Shown piece by piece: positions 11,267 to 22,690 of a stretch of 64,000 bases of DNA. The stretch is from Dipteronia dyeriana (taxonomy: Eukaryota > Streptophyta > Magnoliopsida > Sapindales > Sapindaceae), in NCBI GenBank assembly GCA_032871835.1, contig CM065300.1:64677192-64741191 (forward strand), written 5' to 3'. The notes under the pieces are model-generated. The model ran no database searches and had not been told where the DNA came from. It saw nothing but the letters and a program-made list of their open reading frames with translations. Position 1 is the stretch's first letter. Every line of letters begins with the position of its first letter. Position numbers and translations under genes: made by a program.

Positions 11267-11962
11267 AAAATCATCAAAATGGAGGTACCATATTGTAAAT
11301 AGTAGTTAGGTCATTTTGCTTTCATAAATTTAGGTTTTAATTTTGAGTGTTTAATTATTGCAAAGTTGAGTTTTCCCTCTCCAAACATGAATTATGCATT
11401 ATGATCTTGTTTTTGAAAAGTTTGGATGCAATATAGACATTGTATAATTTAGTTTTGGGGGTACTAGAAGAAATCAACATATATATATATATATATATTA
11501 AAAAAAAAGGTTAGAATTTTAATAACCCATGCAATGATTTGTTTTGTTGAGTTTCATGAGTGTGCAGAGAACATTTTTGATCACGGGATCTCTAAGGGGG
11601 CAAATTTGGTCACTAGAAGACCAAATGGAGAAGAGGACAGGCTTGGCACCAGACGACCAGCGCACGATATGCACACGACCAACGCCAATCGCCTGGAGAA
11701 GTTACGTTGGTGCACATGCATTGGTGTGGTGCTGGTCCACCAACGCATAGGAAAAAAGCTATAGCCAGCCACTTAGTGAAACGACAGCGTTCTGCGCTGG
11801 TCTTGCTTTGCGCTGGTGACATGTGCAAGTTGGCACTGCTTGACCAGTGCACATGTCAGGTGCATGAATTTAAACCTTCACGATGAGCAGCAATTCATCA
11901 TTCTCTCAAACAAACCCAAAAACACTCTCCTCTTCCTCTCAAGTCTCTTCCTCACATAAACC
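11267..11962 (+). other. B spacer after integrase, with polypurine-like motif and GC-rich repeat words
   Basis: Non-coding internal sequence of B up to the insertion of A. It holds a polypurine-like stretch (AGTTTTGGGGGTAC, about 11,450-11,463), an AT microsatellite (11,480-11,500) and a GC-rich block (about 11,640-11,860) with ACCAGCGCACGATAT, a word also found in the B LTR minisatellite, plus several GCGCTGGT words. The last bases before A, AAACC (11,958-11,962), match AAGCC after A with one difference. Short frames at 11,534-11,764 look accidental. Confidence 0.7.
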
Positions 11963-12746
11963 TGTGAGGTTTTAGATTTGTGTTGGTTTGATTCCATAAC
12001 AAAACTTTATTTCTTTGTAATGCTTAGTTGCTTAAGTGGTTCGTGATGATAAGAGCTTCAATGAAGAAAAGCAACTTCTCATGATGCAAAGTTCGTCTTC
12101 AAGAGGATTGGTACTATTCTTGGATGCTAAGGTATCAAGATACTTATTCCTCTTGCAAGGTGTAAGCACACACACACACAAATCATTCATATGTGTCACT
12201 GCATAGTTGTACACCATTAAATGTGCACACACATACATATCATACATTTATATCCCTACATCATAGCTCATCATTTGGTATAACACATTCACACAATTGA
12301 AGTTGAATGCTCATGCATTGGTACGAAAGTAACATATTTTGAAAAAATACATGATTGGAGACTATCTCTATATAGTTTGCATTCTTGTGTGAAATGTGTT
12401 TATCTGTTTATATGTTTGTATAACATGGATCTTGAACTTGATTTTAGTCTTAGATTGTTCATGATTGAGTTTCGGTCATTTCGGTTGCTCATACTATTGA
12501 TTTTGAATTCTAAGTCAAAAGATACTACACTTTCAACTCATGTTGCATATGTTGTCTTCGTCTTCGTATATCGAGTCGAATTTCTATTTTTTGGGTTAGT
12601 ATTTTATATGTACATGTTTTTGAGGGAGTCTCGGTTCATAATCTTCAAACTGATTCAAAGGAGTTTGGATGCCAAAGGACGGTCGAAGAACGTGAGAGGA
12701 GCAGAAGGGAAGATGTGCGATGGCTTAAGCCATCATTGAGCACCTT

Positions 12747-12817
12747 CCCGAGATGGCGCTTGACCATCTCGGCCCCAAAGCTGCTCTGCCCCGAGATACC
12801 CCCGTGCCATCTCGGGG
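12747..12817. repeat. Paired CCGAGATGG/CCATCTCGG inverted repeats in A LTR
   Basis: CCGAGATGG (12,748-12,756) pairs with CCATCTCGG (12,764-12,772). A second pair, CCCCGAGATA (from 12,789) with CCATCTCGGGG (to 12,817), follows directly. Two potential hairpins sit side by side in GC-rich sequence, unlike the AT-rich surroundings. Confidence 0.82.
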
Positions 12818-13623
12818 AGGCACTAAAACATGGGGGCTTTTTGGTCTCTTGGGTCTTCTCTCTTTAAAACCTCTCATTCCCTCTCATTCATTACAAGTTG
12901 AGAAAATCGAATTTGAAGAACAAGTGCAGAATATTTCTTTCAACATTTTGATTTTTGTTTCTGTGATAACTTCTTAATTTCTACTCCGAATCAATTAATT
13001 CAAAAACTGATTTTGAGTGTCTTGAAGATTTCTACAAAGCCCCAAGCATTTTCAGAACCAAAGGATGTTTAGATTTTTCTTAGTATTCAGATCTTCAGTT
13101 CTTGATTTTCATCCTTGTTGGTGAAATCATCTTCTTCTTAGTTTTTTTCTTAGATCTTCTTATTGATTTATGCTATTTGATTAAGAAGCATGACTATGAT
13201 GATTTTGATATCATTTTGTGTTTTGTTAATTTGATTTCCAAGTTTAGCTAGATTTGTGATAAGTTGATTGATTTGTGCTAAACTTGATAAACATGGAATT
13301 GCTTCTAGAAATCTTTTGTTATTGTGCTTGATTAACTATTTCTAGATTAAATTTCATATTTCTAAGAACTAGGTCTATATCAATTGGTATATTCATTTCA
13401 TTGATTTGGTTCTTATTTGATAACATGATTAGGTTGTTTAGATACATTTGTGATTGTTCTTTGAAGGCATAATCTAGCTATCTAGTTGCATGTCCATAGA
13501 ATTTGTTGATCATCATTTTCTATGTTGAGTGCTTGTTTGCATTTTGCATTCATGATCACTTGGATGCCTTGTGAAAATGTTGGAAGTCTCATATCTTAGA
13601 GTGATTATTTGATTTGAACAATT

Positions 13624-13832
13624 GAAAGTCTTAGCTAGAGTTGGGAGGGCTCGGATAGCTAAGCAAGTGGAAGTCTCGACAAGAGGTAGGAGGCCTCAGA
13701 TTGTTGACGAAGGAAGTCTTAGTTAGAGTCAAGAGGACTCGGATAACTAAGCAAGGAATTCTTGCCTAGGGTTAGAAGTATCCAGATTGGTGAGCAAGGA
13801 ATCTTCCTAGAGACATGAGGTTTTGGATAGGA
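13624..13832. repeat. Minisatellite of about 43-bp units in A LTR
   Basis: Five degenerate units of the type GCAAGGAAGTCTTAGTTAGAG followed by GAGGACTCGGATA. The unit counted at 13,709 is 43 bp. The same array lies in the 3' LTR remnant and in the solo LTR, and in inverse orientation in C. Confidence 0.78.
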
Positions 13833-14143
13833 GGTTGGCATAGTAGATCACTAGGTTCAAGGGTAGAGTACGAGTGATAGCTTGGAGAGCATGTGTTGAT
13901 TGCTTGAGTGTGTAACTCTTATTTGAAATAGTGGGTTTGCTTTTACCGGCAGTTGTGGTATCAACCCCGTGGATGTTTCCTCTTCAGAGGTTTACCATGT
14001 AAATATCTTGTGTCATTGTTTGCAATTTTCATTTAGCATTATTAAAAATTGCATTGTTTTAAAAGAAGATGAAAATTGGAGCTTATACCTATTCACACCC
14101 CTTCTAGGTATATTTACATTATAAAGATAAAGGGAAATTCAAT

Positions 14144-14155
14144 TGGTATCAGAGC
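14144..14155 (+). promoter_or_regulatory. Primer binding site of element A
   Basis: TGGTATCAGAGC lies two bases after the LTR end. This is the usual initiator methionine tRNA primer site of plant copia elements. Confidence 0.9.
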
Positions 14156-14234
14156 CGGTGTCTAGACGCACTTAGATAGATCTTCTTTGTAGTGTTTGTT
14201 ATCTTATTTTGTTTGTTTCATCATGATTAAATAA

Positions 14235-15080
14235 ATGTATTCTTTTGTGGCTTCTCTTGTTGAAGGTGAGTCTATTGACTTAGATGATCAAAAGATTAAA
14301 GATCTTATTCAAGAAAATGAAAGGATCTCTAAGATCAATAAGTCTCTCACTAAGAGGTTAGAAAATCATGATTGTAGCTCAAAATGTATTAATGATCTTA
14401 ATGACAAAATTCTTAATCTTGAGAAAAACTTGATTGATAGCAATGATAGATTAAGTATTTTGAAGCATGAAATTGAGCAAAGAGATGAAACTCTTGATCG
14501 TGCTAGGAGAATTGAAAATGTGCTTAGAGCAAAACTTAATGAGTATGAGAATCAAGAGATAGTGCTTATTGACAAACTTAATGAGGCTAAAGAGATGATT
14601 AACAAGACGTTATCTAGCTCTAACAAAGTGAATGCTCTTATTAAGGTTGGAAAGTCTTCAAGTGACAAAAGAGGTTTAGGATATGTTAATGAAAAATCAG
14701 CTCCTTCATCCAACAAATTTACTTTTGTCAAAGCTTATAGCAATTTAAATGTAGGTACACTCTCTAACGGTAAAGCCATAAATGCTAGTGGAGGTGCCTC
14801 AACATCAACAATGAAGGTCAAGGAAAAGACTCAACAATGCCAAAGACAAGCTATGTCATCATCAAATATAGAAGACAAGACATCTAGTGTTGCATGCCAA
14901 AGAGGTAAAAATGTGAGAAGGCAAAATGAGTTGAATGCTCATACAAATGGTAAACTTCTCAAATTCATACCTATTTTTCATTATTGCAACATGGTAGGAC
15001 AAATAAAACCTAGATGTTTTGAATACATTTGTAAATGTAGAATTGCCAATGATTTGCATGATATCACTTTACATTTGTAA
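14235..15080 (+). pseudogene. gag: Gag remnant of element A: coiled-coil and second zinc-knuckle part only
   Basis: The 281-codon frame starts only about 80 bases after the primer site. Residues 20 to 130 are a charged coiled coil (LDDQKIKDLIQENERISKIN and similar heptads). Then comes a SSSDKRGLGYVNE motif typical of the C-terminal gag part of this copia group, a Lys/Gln/Ser-rich linker, and a decayed knuckle FHYCNMVGQIKPRC. The N-terminal gag domain and main CCHC knuckle, present in element C at 37,967-38,875, are absent, so the front half of gag has been deleted. The frame is broken at its end by a 46-bp tandem duplication (15,025-15,116). Confidence 0.8.
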
Positions 15081-15116
15081 ATGTAGAATTGCCAATGATG
15101 TGCATGATATGTCTTT
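15025..15116 (+). repeat. 46-bp tandem duplication in element A
   Basis: ACATTTGTAAATGTAGAATT begins at 15,025 and again at 15,071. The two copies differ by a few bases. As 46 is not a multiple of three, the duplication shifts the gag-pol frame. Confidence 0.9.
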
Positions 15117-16507
15117 GAATGGTCCTAGGCAATCATCCATGTATGCATCTAGAATTAGACCTAAGAAGACCTTGGAAAAACATGTTGAGAATAAATGTAT
15201 TGATGATTTGTTTGTTAAATCTTGTGTTGTTCCTCGTTCTACTATGCATAAGAAAGTTGATAATGCTTTGTTTGATTTGTTTGAAAATGTGACTAATGAA
15301 GTCAATGTGCCTAAAAACAAGTCAAAACATGTTAATAAAAGTAGGAATGAGAAACTTGTCAAGAAAGTTTGGGTTAAGAAACACAAAACACAATGTTTGG
15401 TTGCACAATATACTTTAAGAGCTAACTCATCCTATTGTTGGTACCTAGATAGAGGTTTCTCTAGGAATATGACCGATAATAAGGAATTCTTTAAGAATCT
15501 TGTTATGAAAGATGGTGGATAGGTTACATTTGGTGATGGCACCAAAAAGCAAGTTCTAGGCAAGGGAACAGCTTGTATCCCTGGATTGCCTAAACTTCGT
15601 GACACCTTGTATATAGATCTAAAAGCTAATCTAATAAGCATCACTCACTTGTGTGAAATTTTTAAAAAAGTTAGCTTTAACAAGGATGTGTTCACAATAA
15701 TCGATAAAAAGGGCAAGATTGTTTTGAAAGTCAGAAGGTCTTCAGGAAATTGCTATTGTTTAGAGATTGATCCACTAACATGTAATATGGCACATGAGTG
15801 CAACAAGCTTGAATTATGGCATGAAAGATTGGGCCACATGAATTATAAAGATTTAAAAAAGCTTGAGAAATATAACATTGTTAGAGGTCTTCCTAGTCTT
15901 GGTAAAAAGCTTGATGGTGTTTGTGAACCATGTCAATTAGGTAAACAAACCAAATTGTCTCATAAAAATTACACTAATTTTGCTACCAAGAAGCCCTTAG
16001 AACTTGTGCATATGGACCTAATAGGACCAATCCAAACCAAAAGCATAAATGGTAAGAAATACATTTTTATATGTGCTGATGATTTTTCTCGGTTTGCTTG
16101 AGTGTATTTTCTTAGGGACAAGACTGAAAATTTTGGTTACTTTAAGAAGTTTTGTAAACAAGTTCAAAATGAAAAAGGTCTTGGTATCAAGAAAATATGT
16201 CTCATTAGGAGTGATCATGTGAGTGAATTTGAAAATGCTAGATTTAGTGAGTTTTGTGATGATTATGGGATTTCACATGATTTCTCGGCTCCTAGAACTC
16301 CTCAACAAAATAGTGTTGTTGAGAGGAAGAATCATGTCTTGCAAGAGATGGCTTGGGTCATGCTCAATAGCAAGAAAAGTCTCTAGAAATCTTTGGGCCG
16401 AAGTGGTCAATACTGCATGCTATGTCACTAATAGAGTTTTTAGAAGGCCCGACACAAAACAAACGTCCTATGAACTTTGGAAGGGCAAGAAGCCCAATGT
16501 GAGTTAG
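15081..16507 (+). pseudogene. pol: Protease and integrase of element A, broken
   Basis: A short gag tail is followed by the protease start, YCWYLDRGFSRNMTDNKEFF (from about 15,433), where the catalytic motif Asp-Ser-Gly reads Asp-Arg-Gly. A stop at 15,520-15,522 precedes VTFGDG. The integrase zinc finger reads LWHERLGHMNY with VCEPCQLGK (15,814-15,950). The catalytic core has HMDLIGP, a TGA at 16,099-16,101 in place of Trp in the SRFA-VYFL block, IRSDHVSEFEN, and Glu in NSVVERKN, so the three acidic residues are present. A frameshift near 16,380 leads to LWAEVVNTACYVTNRVFRRP in another frame, ending at 16,507. Copia order (integrase before reverse transcriptase) is clear. Confidence 0.87.
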
Positions 16508-18521
16508 TTCCACACTTTTGGGAGTAAGTGTTTTATTTTGAATGATAGAGCTCACTTAGAAAAGTTTAATGCTAAAAGTGATATTGGTCTCTTTCTTAGG
16601 TATGCTAATAATAGTCGTGCATATAGAGTGTTCAATTTGAAAACCAAGACTATTATGGAATCTATTAATGTGAAAATAGATGATCTTATCATGATTGATT
16701 TGTGTGATGATAATGGTGTCAATAAACCTTAAGAACATTTGTTGAATGACACTAATGCACCTATTGATGTGACTAGTTGTGATGAAAGTGAGTCTAGTCA
16801 TAATGATGATAATGATAGTGTTGCTAGAGAAGAACGTCAAGAGTTAGAAAATGGTTTGAATGATAACCAACCAGATGTTGACAATTCTAATTCTAGACTT
16901 AGGAATATGTATTATCAATATGACATCATAGGTGATTTGAATGAAGGGGTTAGGACTAGAAGGCAACTGGCTAACCAAATTTCATATGCTTGCAACACTT
17001 CTCAAATTGAGCCCAAAAATATTAATGAAGCAATTATTGATGAATATTGGGTTAATGCCATGCAAGATGAACTAAATCAATTTGAGAGGAATGAAGTGTG
17101 GTCCTTAGTTCCTAAACCTAAAGATATCAATGTGATTGGTACAAAATGGGTGTTTAGGAATAAGATCGATGAATGTGGCAAGATAGTGAGAAATAAAGCA
17201 AGACTAGTGGCTCAAGGTTATACTCAAGTTGAGGGTGTATACTTTGATGGGACTTTTGCACCTGTTGCACGTCTTGAGTCCATTAGACTTTTGTTGTCCA
17301 TTGCATGTCTTAAAAAATTCAAATTGTTTCAAATGGATGTCAAAAGTGCTTTTCTCAATGGATATCTCCAAGAAGAAGTGTATGTTGAACAACCTAAGGG
17401 TTTTGTAGACCCACACTCTCCTAATCTTGTGTTTAAGTTGAAAAAGGCTCTTTATGGCCTTAAGCAAACCCCTAGAGCTTGGTATGATAGGTTGACTCAA
17501 TATCTTATTGACAACAAATATATGGGAGGTGGTATTGATAGAACTTTGTTTGTCAAGCATTATGATAATGACATTTTTATTGTACAAATATTTGTTGATG
17601 ACATTGTTTTTGGGTCTACATGTAAAACCAAGGTTGATGATTTTGTGAATGTTATATCAAGATAATTTGAAATGAGTATGGTAGGTGAACTCAATTACTT
17701 TCTTGGCATGCAAGTGAAACAATCTAGCAATGGTATTATGTTGTCTCAATCTAAATATGCTAGAAATATTGTTAAGAAATTTGGCCTTGAAAGTGGAAAA
17801 GAATTTGAAACACCTATGAGTACTACTTTATAACTTGAAAAAGATGAAAAAGGAAAAAATGTTGATCAAAGTCTTTATAGGAGCACGATAGGTAGCCTTC
17901 TCTACCTAACGGCTAGTAGGCCGGATATATTTTTTTAGTGTTGGCTTGTGTGCTAGGTTTCAAACTAATTCAGAAGAACCTCACTTGAAAGCCGTTCAAA
18001 GAATCATTATATATATAAAAGGAACACATAATCTTGGTTTATTCTATTCCTTTGATACTAATGATATTCTTGTTGGCTATTGTGATGCGGATTAGGCATA
18101 AAACTTTGATGATCGTAAAAGCACATCGGGAGGTTGCTTTTACTTGGGGAATAATTTGGTTGCTTGGAAAAGCAAGAAGCAAAATTCTGTCTATCTTTCT
18201 TCATCCGAAGACAAGTATATTGCGGCCAGAAGTGCTTGCACACAACTTCTATGGATGAAGCAAATTCTCAAGGATTATGAGATTGATCAAGGTAAAATGA
18301 CTATCTATTGTGATAATATGAGTGCCATTAACATCTTTAAAAATACGGTTCAACACTCATGCACAAAGCATATAGACATTAGGCATCATTTCATTAGATA
18401 ACTTGTTGAACATTCAATATTAACTCTTGAGCATATGCCTACCAAAAATCAACTTGCGGACTTGTTCACAAAACCCTGGGACAAAGAGAGATTTGTATCT
18501 CTTAAAGATCCATTGGCATGA
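16508..18521 (+). pseudogene. pol: Reverse transcriptase and RNase H of element A, broken
   Basis: A linker frame (16,538-16,732) precedes the best kept piece, 16,739-17,668 (309 codons). This contains RTRRQLANQISYA, a KWVFRNKIDECGKIVRNKAR block, QMDVKSAFLNGYLQEEVYV, LYGLKQTPRAWYDRL and the active-site motif FVDDIVFG. After a stop at 17,663-17,665 the frame continues with FLGMQVKQSSNG and SLYRSTIGSLLYLTASRPDI, then shifts. RNase H is readable at about 18,130-18,521 with LVAWKSKKQ, LSSSEDKYIAA, IYCDNMSAI, TKHIDIRHHFIR and the end LADLFTKP. Several stops and at least two frameshifts make it inactive. Confidence 0.88.
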
Positions 18522-18750
18522 TTTGTGTTGATTAATGCTTGTGTGTGGTTGTGAGTTGCTTGATAAGCAAAACTATATTTTATATCTATTTCTTTGAGAG
18601 CTACTCATTTGAGAAGTAATGATCTTGATAAAATAGCTTTTATTGCTTCTAGGTCATGCACTTAAGTCTTTGTAAATCCTATTTTTAAAAGTGCACAAAT
18701 GCTTCTCTTATATGTCTAAGTTTGAGTAATTAAGTTTGAAAGCATGTAGA
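18522..18750 (+). other. Element A region after pol, up to the insertion of D
   Basis: Non-coding. A part (about 18,590-18,680) is the reverse complement of about 36,460-36,545 in element C, which ties C and A together. No polypurine tract or LTR start follows, because D begins at 18,751 after GTAGA. Confidence 0.75.
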
Positions 18751-21183
18751 CGTAGGAAAAAAAAAACGATTCAAAACGCAACGGAAGCTTGAGAAATAAG
18801 AAAATTAGGGTTTGCGTATAAATAAAAAGTTTTCCCTTTTAAATAACAAGAACCTTAACCCTGGATTAATTGATGTATATAAAAGTGTCGTACATTTTTC
18901 TCGTGACGATTGAACAAGCGCCGAATTGATTCCCTAAGATCTTCCAATTAAATCACAAACGTGAATCACCTAGGAGTGTGAGCTCCATTTCTTCAAATAG
19001 AATACCTGCTAATGGAAACAAACAAAATCTATTTCTTTGCTAGTTACGAATATACTCCAAAAGAAAAATCAAGAACGTTAGGCCACTTGTGAATTATCAA
19101 TCAATTTGATTGAAACTCGTGTGAACCTTGATTCGATGTTGTACACAAAACCCTTTTGATGTAAAGGATACTAGCGTACTATCGAAAACAAAAACGTTCT
19201 CTTTTTCTCTTTTCTCCTTGGCCGAATTCCACACCCTATAACTTAGAGTTGATTGAATTTTGTCTAGAGTAAAATACTAATTTTTTCTCTCCCAAAAATT
19301 CTCTCTTGCCAAGCAAAATTCTCTCTTAGAAAAACCTTAGGTTGGACGAAAGTTTTACGCTAAGAACCATTGGGCTGGCCGAAATTCACAAGGGCATACA
19401 TATATGATCACAAATCCTTTCCTAAGAAGGATTTACTTGGTTGGCAAGAATCCTTTCCTTTGGTGGATTTATTTGGTAGTTAAGAATCCTTTTCTTAAAG
19501 GAATTCTATCCTCTTATATATATATATGAGTTGGCCGAAATTCACAAGAATATATATTACGATCACAAATCGTTTCCTAAGAAGGATTTACTTGGTTGTT
19601 AAGAATCATTTCCGTGGGTGGATTTACTTGCTGGTTAAGAATCCTTTTTCTAAATGAATTCTATCCTACACCAAGACTCCTAATCCAACTCAATAGTGTA
19701 TTTGTAACCATATTAAAGACTTCCTAATTTGATTTGATAAATAATTCCTTTTATTTATCTACTTATCAGATATAGTCTTTAATATTAACTATACTGCCAA
19801 CAATAGTATAATTTTAGAAGACCATCTCCTACTAGGAAAATGATTGACTTTTAATTAAATAATTAATTAATCAACAAATTAATTAATTTCCATTTAATTA
19901 AATAAAAAAATAAAAAATAATATAATTAAGCTATTCTAAATTGCCTTGCCGTCCATACCATATATATGTGCCATATATTATTTTTGTTATTTTATTAAAT
20001 CCATTGGACCTTAATAAAAAAGTCCACATGTGAACTAGACCTATTCTTACAAAAAGAAACAAGTTCACATGCCTTAATACAATTCTAGATGGACCCCTAA
20101 ATTGGTCCGGTAGAATATATCAAGTGATCCATGTAAGTTCGTGTGGATTGGGGATCTTGGCGGGCTATCTAAATTTTAGCTCCAATAGAGAAAACCTAAT
20201 CACAATCAACAAATGATTCACTTAGGTCTGACCTATTTAATTTTAGTTCATTCCACTAAAGAACTAAAATTGAACTCTTAAATAAAGATAGAATAAGTTG
20301 ATGTTACTCATTCATACCCTAGACAACCTTATTGGAGAAAGTGTATTCTCGTGAAGAATACCAGTAATCTCCAAGAGCTCATAGACCACCTATAGCTCTC
20401 CAAGTTACCATATTTACTCATATGACCACATTTTGAACTTGGATATTTTGACTTGTCCAGAAGCCCTGTTTCAATAGATGCTATTGAAAACTTAACGTTA
20501 AGATTAAATATCCAATACCTCAAAACATCCATATGATGATATTCTACTCTTATTTAATAAATGGAGCCACGATGTCCATATCTATAAATGAAGTCCTCTA
20601 TCGATTAGCAAATGAATACCACCAAACTATCGAGGATAGACTATGCTATATAATCGTACTCATTGATAGCTCAAATGATAACACTTGTAACCATAAGTCC
20701 ATCATTTATCTCAGGATTGAGATAGACTCTCCGATTGTCTTCAAATGAAAACTTTTATCCATTGACGATTCAAGATAAAGTTTTTTATTGTGATCCTATT
20801 CAATGCACCTAGTGCACTAGATTCTTTTGCCTAAAGACACCACACTTTGATGATTTTAGACTCATCATAACACATTTTATCCCACTCAAATGCTAGCAAA
20901 AAAATCTACAACTTTGACAAGATAAAAGCCCACAACCTTTTATCTTAAGTTGTGAATATTATTTAAGACTAACTAAAGAATTGTGTCTACCTCATACATA
21001 TCTAGATGTATGAACAATTCTTCTTTTCTCATAGTCTGTTGACATTATGATTATATACTTTTTACAATTTTAATAATTAAACTATAAATGCTATAAGATT
21101 TATTAAACCAGAAATCACTTTATTAATATGAAAAGATTGTCAAATATATTATTATACTCTTGCTATCAGGCATAATCCTAACA
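18751..21183 (-). repeat. 3' LTR of element D
   Basis: 2,433 bp. On the minus strand it begins TGTTAGGATTATGCC and ends in TTTCCTACG where relatives have CCTACA. Family members in the window are 26,323-28,737, 45,095-47,515, 50,156-51,004, 58,412-60,540 and an inverted scrap at 55,760-56,063. A 71-codon frame on the opposite strand (20,533-20,748) recurs in several copies but is not supported as a gene. Confidence 0.9.
19373..19670. repeat. Two-unit tandem repeat in D LTR
   Basis: Two related units of about 140-160 bp, each starting TTGGCCGAAATTCACAAG or a variant and ending in GAATTCTATCCT, lie head to tail. The D 5' LTR (about 26,931-27,280) and F LTR (about 45,705-45,995) have the same two units. 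Solo LTR H has one. Confidence 0.75.
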
Positions 21184-21199
21184 ATCTCCCACTTGCTCT
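21184..21199 (-). promoter_or_regulatory. Polypurine tract of element D
   Basis: Minus strand GAGCAAGTGGGAGAT directly before the LTR start TGTTAGGATT. The same tract stands before the LTRs of F (47,516-47,531) and G (51,005-51,020). Confidence 0.85.
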
Positions 21200-21252
21200 A
21201 TAGCAAATGTGTCATATATCTCATCCCCATGTTCTCTAGATGCCCATCAAAA

Positions 21253-22690
21253 CTATTTTGTGGAAGAGCCTTTTGTAAAGGGATCTGCTAGATTTTCTGC
21301 TGACGCAATCTTGGTAATCGTCACGTCACCCCTATGCATAATTTCTCTTAGATGGTGATATTTTCTTTCAATGTGTTTCCCTCTCTTATGACTTCTTGGT
21401 TCTCTAAAATTAGCCACTACTCCACTATTGTCACAATAGATAGTGATCCACTTATTCGTATCAGGAACCACTTCCAAGTCAATCAAGAATTGGCGGAGCT
21501 AGACAACCACTTTAGCAGCCTCGCATGCTGTAAGTTACTCGGCTTCATGGTGGAATCAACAATACAAGATTGCTTGATACTTCTCCATAAGACTGCCCCT
21601 TCTCCAATAGTAAACACAGATCCTGATGTTGATCTCCAAGATTCAGAATCTGACTGAAAATCAGAATCTGTATACCCAACGGGGAATTAAATCCCTTACG
21701 TAATATACAAGCATATAATCTCTCAATCTCCTAAGATACTTGAAAATATGCTTGACTGCCGTCCAGTGATCAGGACTAGGTTTCGATTGAAACCTGCTAA
21801 CTATGCCCACTGCAAAACAAATATTTGGTCTAGTGCAGAGCATTGCATATATGAGACTTCCAACAGTCGATGCATATGGAACCCTACTCATGAATTGCTC
21901 TTCATGCTCATTCTTAGGAACTTGTTCCTTAGAAAGTTTAATTCCATGTCTGAAAGGTAACATACTTTTCTTGGAATCTTGCATGGAAAACCTAGACAAG
22001 ATTTTATCTATGTATGAATCTTAGGATAATGCAATCGTTCTATTCTTTCTAACCCTTATGACTTGGATACCAAGAATATAACTTGCTTCTCTTAAGTCCT
22101 TCATATCAATTTGTTTCGCTAACCATTATTTTATTGATGTCAATACACCTACATCGTTTCCGATGAGTAGTATATCATCAATGTAAAGAACTAGAAAAAC
22201 CAACTTGTCACCTTTAATCGTTTTGTATACACAAGGTTCATCAAGGTTTTGAAAAAGTCCAAAAATTTTCACTGATTGATCGAACTTTATGTTCCATGAT
22301 CTGGATGCTTGCTTCAATCCATATATGGATCTTTGCAACTTGCTGACCCTTTCCTCTTGGCTCTTTTCAATGAATCCTTCTGGTTGCATCATGTAGATGC
22401 TTTTGTCAATACTTCCATTAAGGAAAGCTGTCTTGACATCCATTTGCCAAATCTCTAGGTCTAGAGATGCCACAATGGATAAGAGTATCCTAATGGATTT
22501 AAGCATGGCCACAGGAGAGAAGGTTTCTTCATAATTAATACCTTCCTTCTGTGTTTAACCTTTAGCTACCAATCTAGCTTTAAAGGTTTCCAACTTTCCA
22601 TCCATTCCTCTTTTCCTCTTGTATACCCACTTGCACACGATGGGTTTTATCCATTTAGGCAAGTCTACAAGAGACCAGACTTTTTTTTTA
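21253..22690 (-). pseudogene. pol: Reverse transcriptase and RNase H of element D, broken
   Basis: Minus-strand frames in pieces. Reverse transcriptase (22,690-22,126) shows MAMLKSIRILLSIVASLDLE, WQMDVKTAFLNGS, SIYGLKQASRSWNIKFDQ and the active-site box LYIDDILLIGND. The next piece (21,999-21,661) continues with SRFSMQDSKKSMLPFRHGI and VGSLIYAMLCTRPNI. RNase H (about 21,650-21,253) keeps IYCDNSGVVANFREP, KHIERKYHHLREIM and the end ENLADPFTKG. Stops between the pieces inactivate it. Confidence 0.87.

Larger units (their letters stand above)
11963..14141 (+). repeat. 5' LTR of element A
   Basis: It starts TGTGAGGTTTTAGATTTGTG and ends GGGAAATTCA, 2,179 bp. The same family forms the solo LTR 41,583-43,757 (2,175 bp) and the partial LTR 28,738-29,859. 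It contains the paired inverted repeats (12,747-12,817), the minisatellite (13,624-13,832) and a C run near 14,096. Open frames such as 12,377-12,739 are not supported as genes. Confidence 0.9.

Noticed and set aside
12377..12739. 120-codon frame with hydrophobic stretches that could suggest a membrane protein
   Set aside because: It lies in the A LTR and is AT-rich; the copy in the solo LTR (41,905-42,171) is shorter and broken.
14144..14155. tRNA-like sequence
   Set aside because: Only the primer binding word is present, with no tRNA body. The same holds for 26,305-26,320 and 39,133-39,142.
20329..20532. Recurrent 60-70 codon minus-strand frame (also 27,923, 46,660 and 50,158)
   Set aside because: It lies in the D-family LTR and is present because the LTRs are copies; no domain or codon bias supports a gene.
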